Below, piece by piece: positions 1 to 6,218 of a DNA stretch of 6,313 bases (the first letter of the stretch is position 1; the number at the start of each line of letters is the position of its first letter). The position numbers were made by a program, and so were the translations under genes. The notes beneath the pieces are model-generated. The model did no database searches. It was given only the letters and a program-made list of their open reading frames with translations, and was not told the DNA's origin. The stretch is from Pseudomonadota bacterium (lineage in GTDB: Bacteria > Cyanobacteriota > Vampirovibrionia > LMEP-6097), in the NCBI GenBank assembly GCA_009924885.1, contig RFQS01000132.1, positions 1 to 6,313 on the forward strand, given 5' to 3'.

Positions 1-618
1 ATATTACTCAGACAAACTTCATTCAGAGCATTAAGTGAAGAAATTTTATTTCCAAATCAAGATGGCAAAGGCATACAAGGAACTCATAGAGCTAGGTTTG
101 GGGAAATAGAAACCAGAGGAGCTGCTCTTACTAAAACTGGCATGGAATTATATGACGAACTTGTAAATGAAACCCTGTCACAAACTAAGCAGGATGATAA
201 AAATTATCAAGAAATACTAGAACAAAGTTTTTCAAAATTTCCAGATACAATAAATGAGCTTTTCGATAAAAATTTAGTACATTTTAATTTCTCCATAAAT
301 GAAAATTTTCCAAATCAAAAAACGGCTAGTCAAAAAGATTTCAAAGAATTTAATCTTCAGAAATTAATCCAAGAACAGATTATTAAAATTACCCCCATGA
401 CCTATGAAGATTTCTTGCCTGTAAGTGCTGCTGGTATATTTAAATCAAATATAGTTGAAGGTGGCTTTACGAAAGCAGAAACTGATTTACAGCTCAGTAA
501 TCAAAACGATATAGAAACAGCATTAGGCACCAAGATTATAGACCCTCAAACTATTTATCAAGAAGAGAGTATAAAAAGTCTCAACCAATCTTTAGAAAAA
601 TTAGGTATCAGTGCCTAA
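1..618 (+). CDS. hglS: 2-oxoadipate dioxygenase/decarboxylase-like protein (HglS/YdcJ, DUF1338), C-terminal part
   Basis: The frame is open from the first base, so the gene begins outside the window; the Met at 142 is internal. About 205 C-terminal residues of a protein usually about 450 long are present. Two family hallmarks are visible: RARFGEIETRGAALT (window residues 30-44), whose first Glu (35) I equate with the Glu metal ligand of the Fe(II) site, and FLPVSAAGIFKSN (138-150), whose Val-Ser pair I recall as substrate-contacting. Known family members convert 2-oxoadipate to D-2-hydroxyglutarate and CO2 using O2, in lysine/pipecolate breakdown; the protein is cytosolic. The His ligands expected in the N-terminal half cannot be checked here. 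The stop is 12 bp before the next gene, so the two are probably cotranscribed, although no functional link to a glycosyltransferase is obvious. Family assignment is confident; the substrate is inferred from the family. Confidence 0.88.
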   Translation: MLLRQTSFRALSEEILFPNQDGKGIQGTHRARFGEIETRGAALTKTGMELYDELVNETLSQTKQDDKNYQEILEQSFSKFPDTINELFDKNLVHFNFSINENFPNQKTASQKDFKEFNLQKLIQEQIIKITPMTYEDFLPVSAAGIFKSNIVEGGFTKAETDLQLSNQNDIETALGTKIIDPQTIYQEESIKSLNQSLEKLGISA

Positions 619-630
619 TTTTAGAGAATC

Positions 631-2043
631 ATGCTGCGATATAAAAAAATTAACCCGCATTTTTTATTATTCGCTGCATATGTGCTTAGCTACTTCATCC
701 TAAGAATCACAGCTAGTCCTTTCCTTGACTGGGACGAAGCCGAACAGTATATTAATTCCAGAAACTTTAACCTAGGAGATACTCAACAACCACCCCTCTA
801 CAGTTGGATAGCAAGAAGCCTTAGTATCATCACGAATGATTCAATCTACGCCTTAATTAGCGTACGATATATTTGCCTTTATATATTTATAATCTTTCTA
901 TACCTCTCTATTAGACAGTTTTTCGCGAGCAAAAAGTCTCTAACCTTAACTCTCCTCATACTAGCTTTAATTCCAGCTTATGCCTACACCATTAATTTCA
1001 AACTAACCCACTCTGTATTAGTCTTTGCCATGTCATCTATGACTTTTTATTTTTACCTTAAAGTATTAAAGAAAAACTCCCTTCTGAATTTTTCACTTCT
1101 AGGTATTTCTGTAGGATTGGGACTTATTTCAAAATATAATTTTTCATTTTTGCTATTTGCACTAATTTTAGCTAGCTTATGTTCTAAAGCAGCAAGAAAA
1201 GCCTTTCTCAAACCACAGATAGTAATAAGTATTTTCAGTAGCCTAGCAATAGCTCTTCCACATTATCTTTGGCTATATAAAAATTCAGAATCAGCTGGAA
1301 ATTATCTAAGTGAAAGGGGTGCGTTTAAATTAATGGCTGACGTAGATTATAACTATCTATTAAACTTCTTTAGTCTTTCATTTAGTGCTTTTAGTCAAAT
1401 GCTCATTTTTACAGCTTTTCTACTATCTCTTTATTTTATTGGTAAATTTAAAAAAATCGGCACACTAAGTACAAAATCAACTTATTCTAAAAGTAAACTT
1501 AGGCTACTTAGCTATATTAGTTTATTTTCCTATCTTATACCTGTAATAATTTTTTTAATATATAAAAGTCATAAACTACTCAGTGGTTGGCTTTCAGTCA
1601 GTCATTTCATCACAGCTATTCTAATTTACATGCTATTCCATAAATTTAGCCACCTGAGATTTTATAAACTCTCTTACAGAGTAGCTTTAGCTTCAATTAT
1701 TGTTCTATTCTTTATCAAATATCTATGGATTTTTCATCCTAATATTTTCAGTAAAGTAAATACCATAAACATCAACTATGCAACTGTTATTAATGAACTT
1801 GAAAAATTAAACTTAGAAGATAAAGAAATCATCTGTGATGATCAAATGGTTTACGTAAATCTTAAAATCTTAAAACCAGAATGGAATTTAAACTATTTTA
1901 AAAACAAGCAAGATAGAGCCAAAACAAAAAAAGAAATACCTGATTTAATAAAACAACAAATCAAAGTGCCCTATCTTCACACTAAATCTCATCAACATAA
2001 AAACACAACTATATTATTTTTTCTTCATAATAAGCTTAAATAG
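631..2043 (+). CDS. GT39/ArnT-like polytopic membrane glycosyltransferase
   Basis: This 470-residue protein is mostly hydrophobic, with about nine to eleven membrane segments between residues 8 and 370 and a short hydrophilic C-terminal tail. After the first membrane segment comes FLDWDEAEQY (31-40), the Asp/Glu loop motif of the PMT/ArnT (GT39/GT83, GT-C fold) superfamily. It is followed by DTQQPPLYSW (50-59) and by GLGLISKYNF (162-171), the Lys-containing loop common in this family. Such enzymes move a sugar from a polyprenyl-phosphate donor to a lipid or protein acceptor on the outer face of the inner membrane. Neither donor nor acceptor can be told from sequence. It is shorter than ArnT (about 550 residues) because the periplasmic C-terminal domain is minimal. 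The start lies 12 bp after the previous stop and has no clear Shine-Dalgarno site; no other Met lies upstream in frame after that stop. Confidence 0.82.
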   Translation: MLRYKKINPHFLLFAAYVLSYFILRITASPFLDWDEAEQYINSRNFNLGDTQQPPLYSWIARSLSIITNDSIYALISVRYICLYIFIIFLYLSIRQFFASKKSLTLTLLILALIPAYAYTINFKLTHSVLVFAMSSMTFYFYLKVLKKNSLLNFSLLGISVGLGLISKYNFSFLLFALILASLCSKAARKAFLKPQIVISIFSSLAIALPHYLWLYKNSESAGNYLSERGAFKLMADVDYNYLLNFFSLSFSAFSQMLIFTAFLLSLYFIGKFKKIGTLSTKSTYSKSKLRLLSYISLFSYLIPVIIFLIYKSHKLLSGWLSVSHFITAILIYMLFHKFSHLRFYKLSYRVALASIIVLFFIKYLWIFHPNIFSKVNTININYATVINELEKLNLEDKEIICDDQMVYVNLKILKPEWNLNYFKNKQDRAKTKKEIPDLIKQQIKVPYLHTKSHQHKNTTILFFLHNKLK

Positions 2044-2108
2044 TAAGATTTTGGGTAAATATCTAGGGAAGAGGTTGAAAGACACGCACTAGCAAGCTCA
2101 GCTCCTAT

Positions 2109-4160
2109 ATGTCAGCAATAATTCAAGATAAAGAAAGTATAGTCAAACAAATTTGCCTAGAGTTAGAGGAGATTATAAAGGAACAGTCTTTAGTTCTTGA
2201 TAATAAAAAACAAAGCATTTTTACTAAAGTTAAGTATTTATACGGTTTTACTGGTCAATATCCTTTCAAATGTGAGATTAACAACATAAAAGTTGATGAT
2301 CTTTTATCTATTGATTCATTAAATAAACTTGAACCCGTAGACCGAAATAAACTTATAGAGAGTCTTCTGAGAAGCCTGCAAGCTAGATTATTTGCTACAG
2401 AATTTAAAGCTGAAGAACTTACCTTAGACCTAAAAAACTATAGCTTTCACTATAATGTTTTCAATGATTTTTTTAAAGACCCGAAACCCTATTATGCGAT
2501 TTTTGACATAGAAGAGCTAATAAATGATCTCAATGAAAAAAAAATATTTGATTTTAAAACTAATCGTCAAACAGGATTAATAGAAACTTCTAATACTATT
2601 AATTTGAATATGCAGTGGCAGTGGATTACCGATAGCTGTATGGCTGGATTATGGCAAAGAGAAAATGATCCTTTCAGTTGGCGTAAAAGTATGATTATCA
2701 ATGCTGCCGTAATGACTACCAGCGAAACAAACATTGCCATAGAACACATCTCCAAAGATCCAGATTGGTATAGAAAAGCTCAGGAAGATAAAGAAAGCTT
2801 AGATAGAGGTGTTTACCATATATTCGATCCTCGCTCAATTAAAATCAGTGCTCTGGGTTCACCCATAGTTAAGAATATAGAACTCGGCAAATGGATACAC
2901 CCACGTCGTGTAGAGTCTCAAGCCCTACTCTTATTAAATATTCTTGAAACCATAGAAGCAGGTATTCATCAGGAAGAATGGGGATTCGCCTACACTAAGG
3001 ATTTTAATGAGCAAAACAGAGAAATCATTTTCAAAGCCATCTATAACTTATTAACCTTTCTAATGAGTGTGAACTGGAACTCCAAGCACAATATGTATGA
3101 TGCCAATGCTCCGACTAGCAGCTCTTGGGAAGAAATAATCTTTTGGGAAGGGGTAAGCCTAGACTCAGCTTATACTTACCTTGCCTTAGATAAATTCTGT
3201 AAATTAGTTTTCAGTGAGAATTATAGTAAAACCAAGGCTATTACTGATTTGAAGAATAGTTTAAATGCTTCAATAAATAGCGATAATGCTTATGCTGACT
3301 GCCTTAATGAATCACAAGTGAGAATGTTAATGCAAGCTTGTAATAGTAAGATTTATGACTGGATAGTTAAACCGATTCTTTACGACAGGACTCAACCCGT
3401 TCATAGTCCCGAGAATAAAATAGACACATCTTTAGTACTGTTAGCAGCTTCTAATTATAAATTTTCAGAAGATGTTATGTTAGATACAGAAATACGCAAG
3501 AGCATCGTAGATCTCTGTGATAATCTACTAGCTGATGATTATGGGATGCGCAGATATAATAAATTCACTCGCGAAGACATAGTCTCTGGCACCTATGTAA
3601 AGATTTTTGATAGTTATTTGAATATTAATAGCCAAATAGTACATGAACTCACTCCGATAGCTCAAATAATGATCGGACAAAAAGCTGATCTGGTTCAATT
3701 AGTACCCAAATATGCATCTACAACTGAATTTCTTAAAAGACAGAAATTAGCTAAAGCTGATTTCTCAGCACAGTGGAGCATTGGTACCACTGCCTCATTA
3801 CAGGCTTTAGCTAAAAGTAAAATAAACCTAATTAACCACAGCAAAACCATTAAATATTTATCACCACAAGCGGAAAACTTAATTAAAGAAATAGACATAA
3901 AAATCGCTCACTACATTAATAAAACTCTCTCTCTAATAGCGGGCTTTAAAAACCGAGACATAATCCGTGCAGATGGTAGTAAGCTCAGTGGATCTTACTC
4001 TATCTTAGAAGCTTATCAAGCTGTTACAGATCTTACTGGGAAAACCAAATGGCTTCCTGGTGCTCATACCTTATCTTGGAGTGCAGCACAATTTTATTCT
4101 GGTTTAAAGCTTGCACTGAAAGCCGAGCATGAGTTAAGATCTTTTAATAATCCTAATTAA
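2109..4160 (+). CDS. Glycoside hydrolase family 15 (glucoamylase-like) protein, cytosolic
   Basis: This 683-residue protein has no signal peptide or membrane segment. Residues from about 160 on match the GH15 (alpha/alpha)6 barrel by motif. WQWITDSCMAGLW (170-182) lies where fungal glucoamylases have the substrate-binding WTRD segment. SSSWEEIIFWEGVSLDSA (337-354) corresponds to DLWEE, placing the general acid at Glu341. SILEAYQAVTD (631-641) corresponds to the SEQFD region, placing the base at Glu634, followed by PGAHTLSWSAAQFYSGL (650-666). Family members release glucose from the non-reducing ends of alpha-glucans; a related domain occurs in phosphorylase kinase alpha/beta. Oddities: Thr174 replaces the usual Arg of the (R)D pair, and about 160 N-terminal residues match nothing I recognise. 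An internal maltooligosaccharide or glycogen substrate is inference only. The Met at 2109 is chosen because an in-frame stop lies at 2076-2078 with no start codon between; no Shine-Dalgarno site is seen. Confidence 0.8.
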   Translation: MSAIIQDKESIVKQICLELEEIIKEQSLVLDNKKQSIFTKVKYLYGFTGQYPFKCEINNIKVDDLLSIDSLNKLEPVDRNKLIESLLRSLQARLFATEFKAEELTLDLKNYSFHYNVFNDFFKDPKPYYAIFDIEELINDLNEKKIFDFKTNRQTGLIETSNTINLNMQWQWITDSCMAGLWQRENDPFSWRKSMIINAAVMTTSETNIAIEHISKDPDWYRKAQEDKESLDRGVYHIFDPRSIKISALGSPIVKNIELGKWIHPRRVESQALLLLNILETIEAGIHQEEWGFAYTKDFNEQNREIIFKAIYNLLTFLMSVNWNSKHNMYDANAPTSSSWEEIIFWEGVSLDSAYTYLALDKFCKLVFSENYSKTKAITDLKNSLNASINSDNAYADCLNESQVRMLMQACNSKIYDWIVKPILYDRTQPVHSPENKIDTSLVLLAASNYKFSEDVMLDTEIRKSIVDLCDNLLADDYGMRRYNKFTREDIVSGTYVKIFDSYLNINSQIVHELTPIAQIMIGQKADLVQLVPKYASTTEFLKRQKLAKADFSAQWSIGTTASLQALAKSKINLINHSKTIKYLSPQAENLIKEIDIKIAHYINKTLSLIAGFKNRDIIRADGSKLSGSYSILEAYQAVTDLTGKTKWLPGAHTLSWSAAQFYSGLKLALKAEHELRSFNNPN

Positions 4161-4169
4161 AAGATTTTC

Positions 4170-4670
4170 ATGAAGAACACTAAGCTTTATATTATTTCCC
4201 TGATCATCTTAAGTTTTCTAAACTTAGCAGTTTTAAAAGCTGCTGACCCAGCTGAGGAATTAAAAAATACAAGAAAGCTCTTTAAAAATGCCAGTTACTC
4301 ACTGAAGCATTTAAATGCATTTACAGATTCTGCTTTAGCACTTGATTATGAGTGTTATGCTAAAGCGTACAACGCTGCTGGAACCATGATAGGTGCTAAA
4401 TTTGAAGCTAATCCCTTTAAAAAAATAAAAGACTTCTCGAATGGTAAAAATGCCCTAGAAGAGGTAATCAGAGCGAATCCCGAGAATCCAGAATTTAGAT
4501 TTGTTAGATTAGCCGTACAGTTAAATATTCCTAAGATGCTGAGCTATAAGGATAATATTAAAGAAGATACTACTTTAATAAAAGTCTTTCTAAATGCAGA
4601 TAAACACGAAGATGAAGATTTAGCTACAATGCTTAAGGCTTTTTTAGAGCTTTATAGTTTGGGCGTGTAG
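4170..4670 (+). CDS. Small exported protein of unknown function, carotenoid-neighbourhood type
   Basis: This 166-residue protein starts with a clear Sec signal peptide: KNTK charges, a hydrophobic stretch at 7-20 and probable cleavage after VLKA (21-24), giving a soluble periplasmic or outer-surface product of about 142 residues. The mature part is helical and charged; helices containing CYAKAYNAAGTM (62-73) and the ANPFKKIKDF region (80-89) precede NPENPEFRFVRLAVQLNIPK (103-122). That last block resembles, from memory, an uncharacterised protein encoded beside crtB/crtZ/crtY in many Flavobacteria, with an 'EIRFIRLSIQ-N-PK' core; I assign no function. It starts 9 bp after the GH15 gene, suggesting cotranscription. 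Its last codons, giving LGV and the stop, lie inside the left arm of repeat copy A. The C-terminus may therefore have been reshaped by the repeat and is mirrored in the convergent cyclase gene. Confidence 0.75.
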   Translation: MKNTKLYIISLIILSFLNLAVLKAADPAEELKNTRKLFKNASYSLKHLNAFTDSALALDYECYAKAYNAAGTMIGAKFEANPFKKIKDFSNGKNALEEVIRANPENPEFRFVRLAVQLNIPKMLSYKDNIKEDTTLIKVFLNADKHEDEDLATMLKAFLELYSLGV

Positions 4671-4782
4671 CGGAACTCCAATTTCTGCGTTTTCGTCGTC
4701 CTCATGATCCTCATGTACTTTGAGTACACTGCGGTCATTCGTCCTCCTCAGCCTTGAACTTATTCGTTCGGCTACACGCCCA
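4660..4782. repeat. Palindrome-armed repeat, copy A (between convergent genes)
   Basis: The left arm 4660-4676 (TGGGCGTGTAGCGGAAC) pairs with 4766-4782 (GTTCGGCTACACGCCCA) over 17 positions with a single G-G mismatch; the outer 12 are perfect. The enclosed core, 4674-4760, matches copy B (6049-6136) with five substitutions and one single-base indel. It is more GC-rich (mid-40s per cent) than its surroundings. Inside it, TGTACT-TTG-AGTACA (4714-4728) forms a small hairpin. Two imperfect direct units starting CTGCG (4685 and 4729) each run on into CGTC and CCTCA motifs. The arms overlap the 3' ends of the genes on both sides, and no T-run follows either arm, so a simple intrinsic terminator is not supported, although the hairpin could still hinder convergent transcription. 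The layout recalls the palindromic elements of Rickettsia. Confidence 0.9.
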
Positions 4783-5476
4783 GTTTGTAAGGAGAGCACT
4801 CACGAGCAGTTCCAAAATACTCTACTAAGAACACATTCCAAATTAACATTACTCCACCATAAATAAAATCCTCCACTGGAATCGTAAATGCTCTTATCGA
4901 AAGGTTTTCAGCATTATTATAAAAAACTACAGGCTCATCAAAAGCAATCCCAGTAAGTAAGCCATTCACTATAAAAAATGGTATTAGAGTAACCAAATAC
5001 ATCAAATAGAAATTAGGTAAAAAGCTAGACTTACGCAAAAATATTAAACTCAGAGCCATAAATATACTGGTGTAGAATGTATAAGCCCTATCATAAAAAA
5101 TAAAAGCTAAAGCGAATAGAAAGAGAGCTAGCCCAATATTCAAATAGATAAAATTAAATCCCACAAAGGGTTTTGGGAAATAATATTTCAAAACCTCGTA
5201 AGTAAATATACAAGCATAAGGAACACAGATAAAAAATAGAACTTCTTCTAAAGGCAGGTTTAAAAATTTAATCCCACAAAGATACTTTTCCGTAAAACCC
5301 CAAACACCTAGATAAGTGAAAATACTGTCCCAGACCACGAAAGCTAAAAGAACTATAGCCACAGCCTTAAATGTAGATGGAAATAATTTATATAACTTAA
5401 CCTTAGTCTCAAAGCTCAAACAAACTGGTACAAGCACGCTAAAAAAATTTATTAATAAGTAGGTAAAAGACAGCAT
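4772..5476 (-). CDS. crtYcd: Lycopene cyclase, fused CrtYc-CrtYd membrane type
   Basis: This 234-residue integral membrane protein has about six to seven hydrophobic segments and two lycopene-cyclase domains. The first carries VWDSIFTYLGVWGF (48-61) and LPLEEVLFFICVPYACIFTY (74-93), with the Glu77-Glu78 pair of the family's PLEE motif. The second carries FTIPVEDFIYGGVMLIWN (197-214), with Glu202-Asp203. It cyclises the ends of lycopene to give beta-carotene, without relation to plant or CrtY-type flavoprotein cyclases. The split CrtYc/CrtYd form is known from actinobacteria and the fused form from Bacteroidota, archaea and fungi. The start is 26 bp after crtZ on the same strand, so an operon is likely. 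No Shine-Dalgarno site is seen. The stop and the last three residues (LGV) lie in the right arm of repeat copy A, so the extreme C-terminus may not be ancestral. Confidence 0.93.
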   Translation of the reverse strand: MLSFTYLLINFFSVLVPVCLSFETKVKLYKLFPSTFKAVAIVLLAFVVWDSIFTYLGVWGFTEKYLCGIKFLNLPLEEVLFFICVPYACIFTYEVLKYYFPKPFVGFNFIYLNIGLALFLFALAFIFYDRAYTFYTSIFMALSLIFLRKSSFLPNFYLMYLVTLIPFFIVNGLLTGIAFDEPVVFYNNAENLSIRAFTIPVEDFIYGGVMLIWNVFLVEYFGTARECSPYKLGV

Positions 5477-5500
5477 CTTAATTTCAAATCATCAGAATCA

Positions 5501-5974
5501 TTAGGAACCAGCAGAAACACTGTCCCTAAGCTGCTTGGAATAATATTTGATTGGCACCCATAACATACCGAAATTCTCACCATCTTCTTTATAAATATGA
5601 CTGTGATGGTCTTTATGAGCTCGTCTTAGCCCATCAAGGTATGGATGAGAAAAATTATCTAAAAATTTAAAACGCCTGTGAATGTAAACATCATGAACTA
5701 AAAAGTAACAGAGTCCATAGATAGTAATCCCCAAGCCTAAAGCATAAGCATATAAATTAGAAAAGAAAAAACCTCCCATGATGAGTAACATAGAAGGCAG
5801 AGCAAAAATCACAAAAAAGATATCATTCTTTTCAAAAAAACGAATATCCTTCTGATGATGATCTTCATGAAAATTCCACATAGAACCGTGCATCACATAG
5901 CGGTGCATCACATTAGCGACTAGCTCCATGCAAAGAAAAGTGCAGATGATAATGCTTAAGTATTGAATAAACAT
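5501..5974 (-). CDS. crtZ: Beta-carotene hydroxylase (3,3'-hydroxylase)
   Basis: This 157-residue protein, of normal length for CrtZ, belongs to the membrane-bound di-iron fatty acid hydroxylase superfamily. All His clusters are present: H24-RYVM-H29 (HX4H), H36-ED-H39-H40 (HX2HH), H94-DVYI-H99 (HX4H) and H120-KD-H123-H124 (HX2HH). Hydrophobic segments at about 5-20, 52-72 and 74-95 anchor it in the membrane. It hydroxylates the beta rings of beta-carotene at C3 and C3', through cryptoxanthin, to zeaxanthin. It lies just upstream of crtYcd on the same strand, and together they form the final two steps of zeaxanthin synthesis. The Met at 5974 gives the canonical N-terminus; only TAGG lies right next to the start, too close for a normal ribosome site. 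A short open frame coming out of repeat copy B overlaps the first 19 bases of the gene. Confidence 0.95.
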   Translation of the reverse strand: MFIQYLSIIICTFLCMELVANVMHRYVMHGSMWNFHEDHHQKDIRFFEKNDIFFVIFALPSMLLIMGGFFFSNLYAYALGLGITIYGLCYFLVHDVYIHRRFKFLDNFSHPYLDGLRRAHKDHHSHIYKEDGENFGMLWVPIKYYSKQLRDSVSAGS

Positions 5975-6114
5975 CCTAAGATAATTCTAGCAAGAGGGCT
6001 ATGCAGAGTTCGACGTAATTTCTTACTGTCTTCTAGCCACTGTTGCCGAACTTCAATTCCTGCGCTTTCGTCGTCCTCATGATCCTCATGTACTTTCAAG
6101 TACACTGCGGTCAT
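5956..6114 (-). other. Possible 52-codon reading frame joining repeat copy B to the crtZ start
   Basis: On the minus strand an ATG at 6114 opens a frame of 52 codons. The first 22 (starting MTAVYLKVHEDHEDDESAG) lie in the repeat core. The rest (RQQWLEDSKKLRRTLHSP, then a hydrophobic LARIILG) are unique sequence. The stop (5956-5958) falls inside crtZ in another frame. The repeat part recalls the peptide from Rickettsia palindromic elements (TA-Y-KV-ED pattern), from memory. The unique half could be the tail of a gene broken by the repeat, a short upstream frame coupled to crtZ translation, or chance. I recognise no protein family. A stop lies four codons upstream of the ATG in the same frame, so a longer protein passing through the repeat in this frame is excluded in this copy. 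Confidence 0.3.
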
Positions 6115-6158
6115 TCGTACTCCTCAGCCTTGAACTTGCACGCTCGGCAACAGTAGCT
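6035..6158. repeat. Palindrome-armed repeat, copy B (upstream of crtZ)
   Basis: This is the second copy, in the same orientation as copy A and offset by about 1375 bp. Its arms are 6039-6049 (ACTGTTGCCGA) and 6144-6154 (TCGGCAACAGT), perfectly complementary over 11 bp. After one mismatch three more pairs (6035-6037 with 6156-6158) extend the stem outward. The arm sequence is unrelated to that of copy A, while the core 6049-6136 is almost identical. The internal hairpin TGTACT-TTCA-AGTACA (6089-6104) keeps its six-base stem with a four-base loop, against three in copy A. It stands in the roughly 340-bp stretch upstream of crtZ and might separate the crt pair from an upstream gene or form part of its leader RNA. 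Confidence 0.9.
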
Positions 6159-6166
6159 TTAGGAAA

Positions 6167-6200
6167 ATAAAGATAAAAAGTTAGAGTTTCTTATCTTTAT
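6167..6200. repeat. AT-rich inverted repeat
   Basis: ATAAAGATAA (6167-6176) is perfectly complementary to TTATCTTTAT (6191-6200); three more A-T pairs (6177-6179 with 6187-6189) form inside after a bulged C, leaving a loop of about seven bases. The stem has little GC and no T-run follows on either strand, so as a terminator it would be weak. It sits between repeat copy B and the putative insertion-sequence end. In such AT-rich DNA it may be chance. Confidence 0.35.
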
Positions 6201-6218
6201 AGATATATGTCTTCAACA

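Noticed and set aside
142..618. Met at 142 as the true start of the first gene
   Set aside because: The frame is open upstream to base 1 and encodes the conserved FGEIETRG motif of the same family, so the gene is cut by the window edge.
2044..2108. Promoter or riboswitch in the 65-bp gap before the GH15 gene
   Set aside because: TTGAAA at 2075-2080 has no matching -10 at proper spacing, and there is no stable fold or known aptamer motif; nothing can be called.
2567..2755. Antisense open frame of 62 codons
   Set aside because: It lies entirely within the GH15 coding region, opposite conserved motifs, and has no family features.
3695..3898. Antisense open frame of 67 codons
   Set aside because: It is a shadow of the GH15 gene, and nothing in its peptide suggests a real protein.
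4660..4782. Bidirectional intrinsic terminator between the convergent genes
   Set aside because: The arms are about 90 bases apart and no T-run follows either side; the shared core in copy B, which is not between convergent genes, shows it is a repeat element rather than a dedicated terminator.
4660..6158. Integron attC sites flanking a gene cassette
   Set aside because: The complementary but variable arms recall attC, but the conserved GTTRRRY core sites are missing and the region between the arms is conserved, the opposite of attC. No integrase is visible.
4660..6158. CRISPR array
   Set aside because: There are only two copies, about 1.4 kb apart with genes between them.
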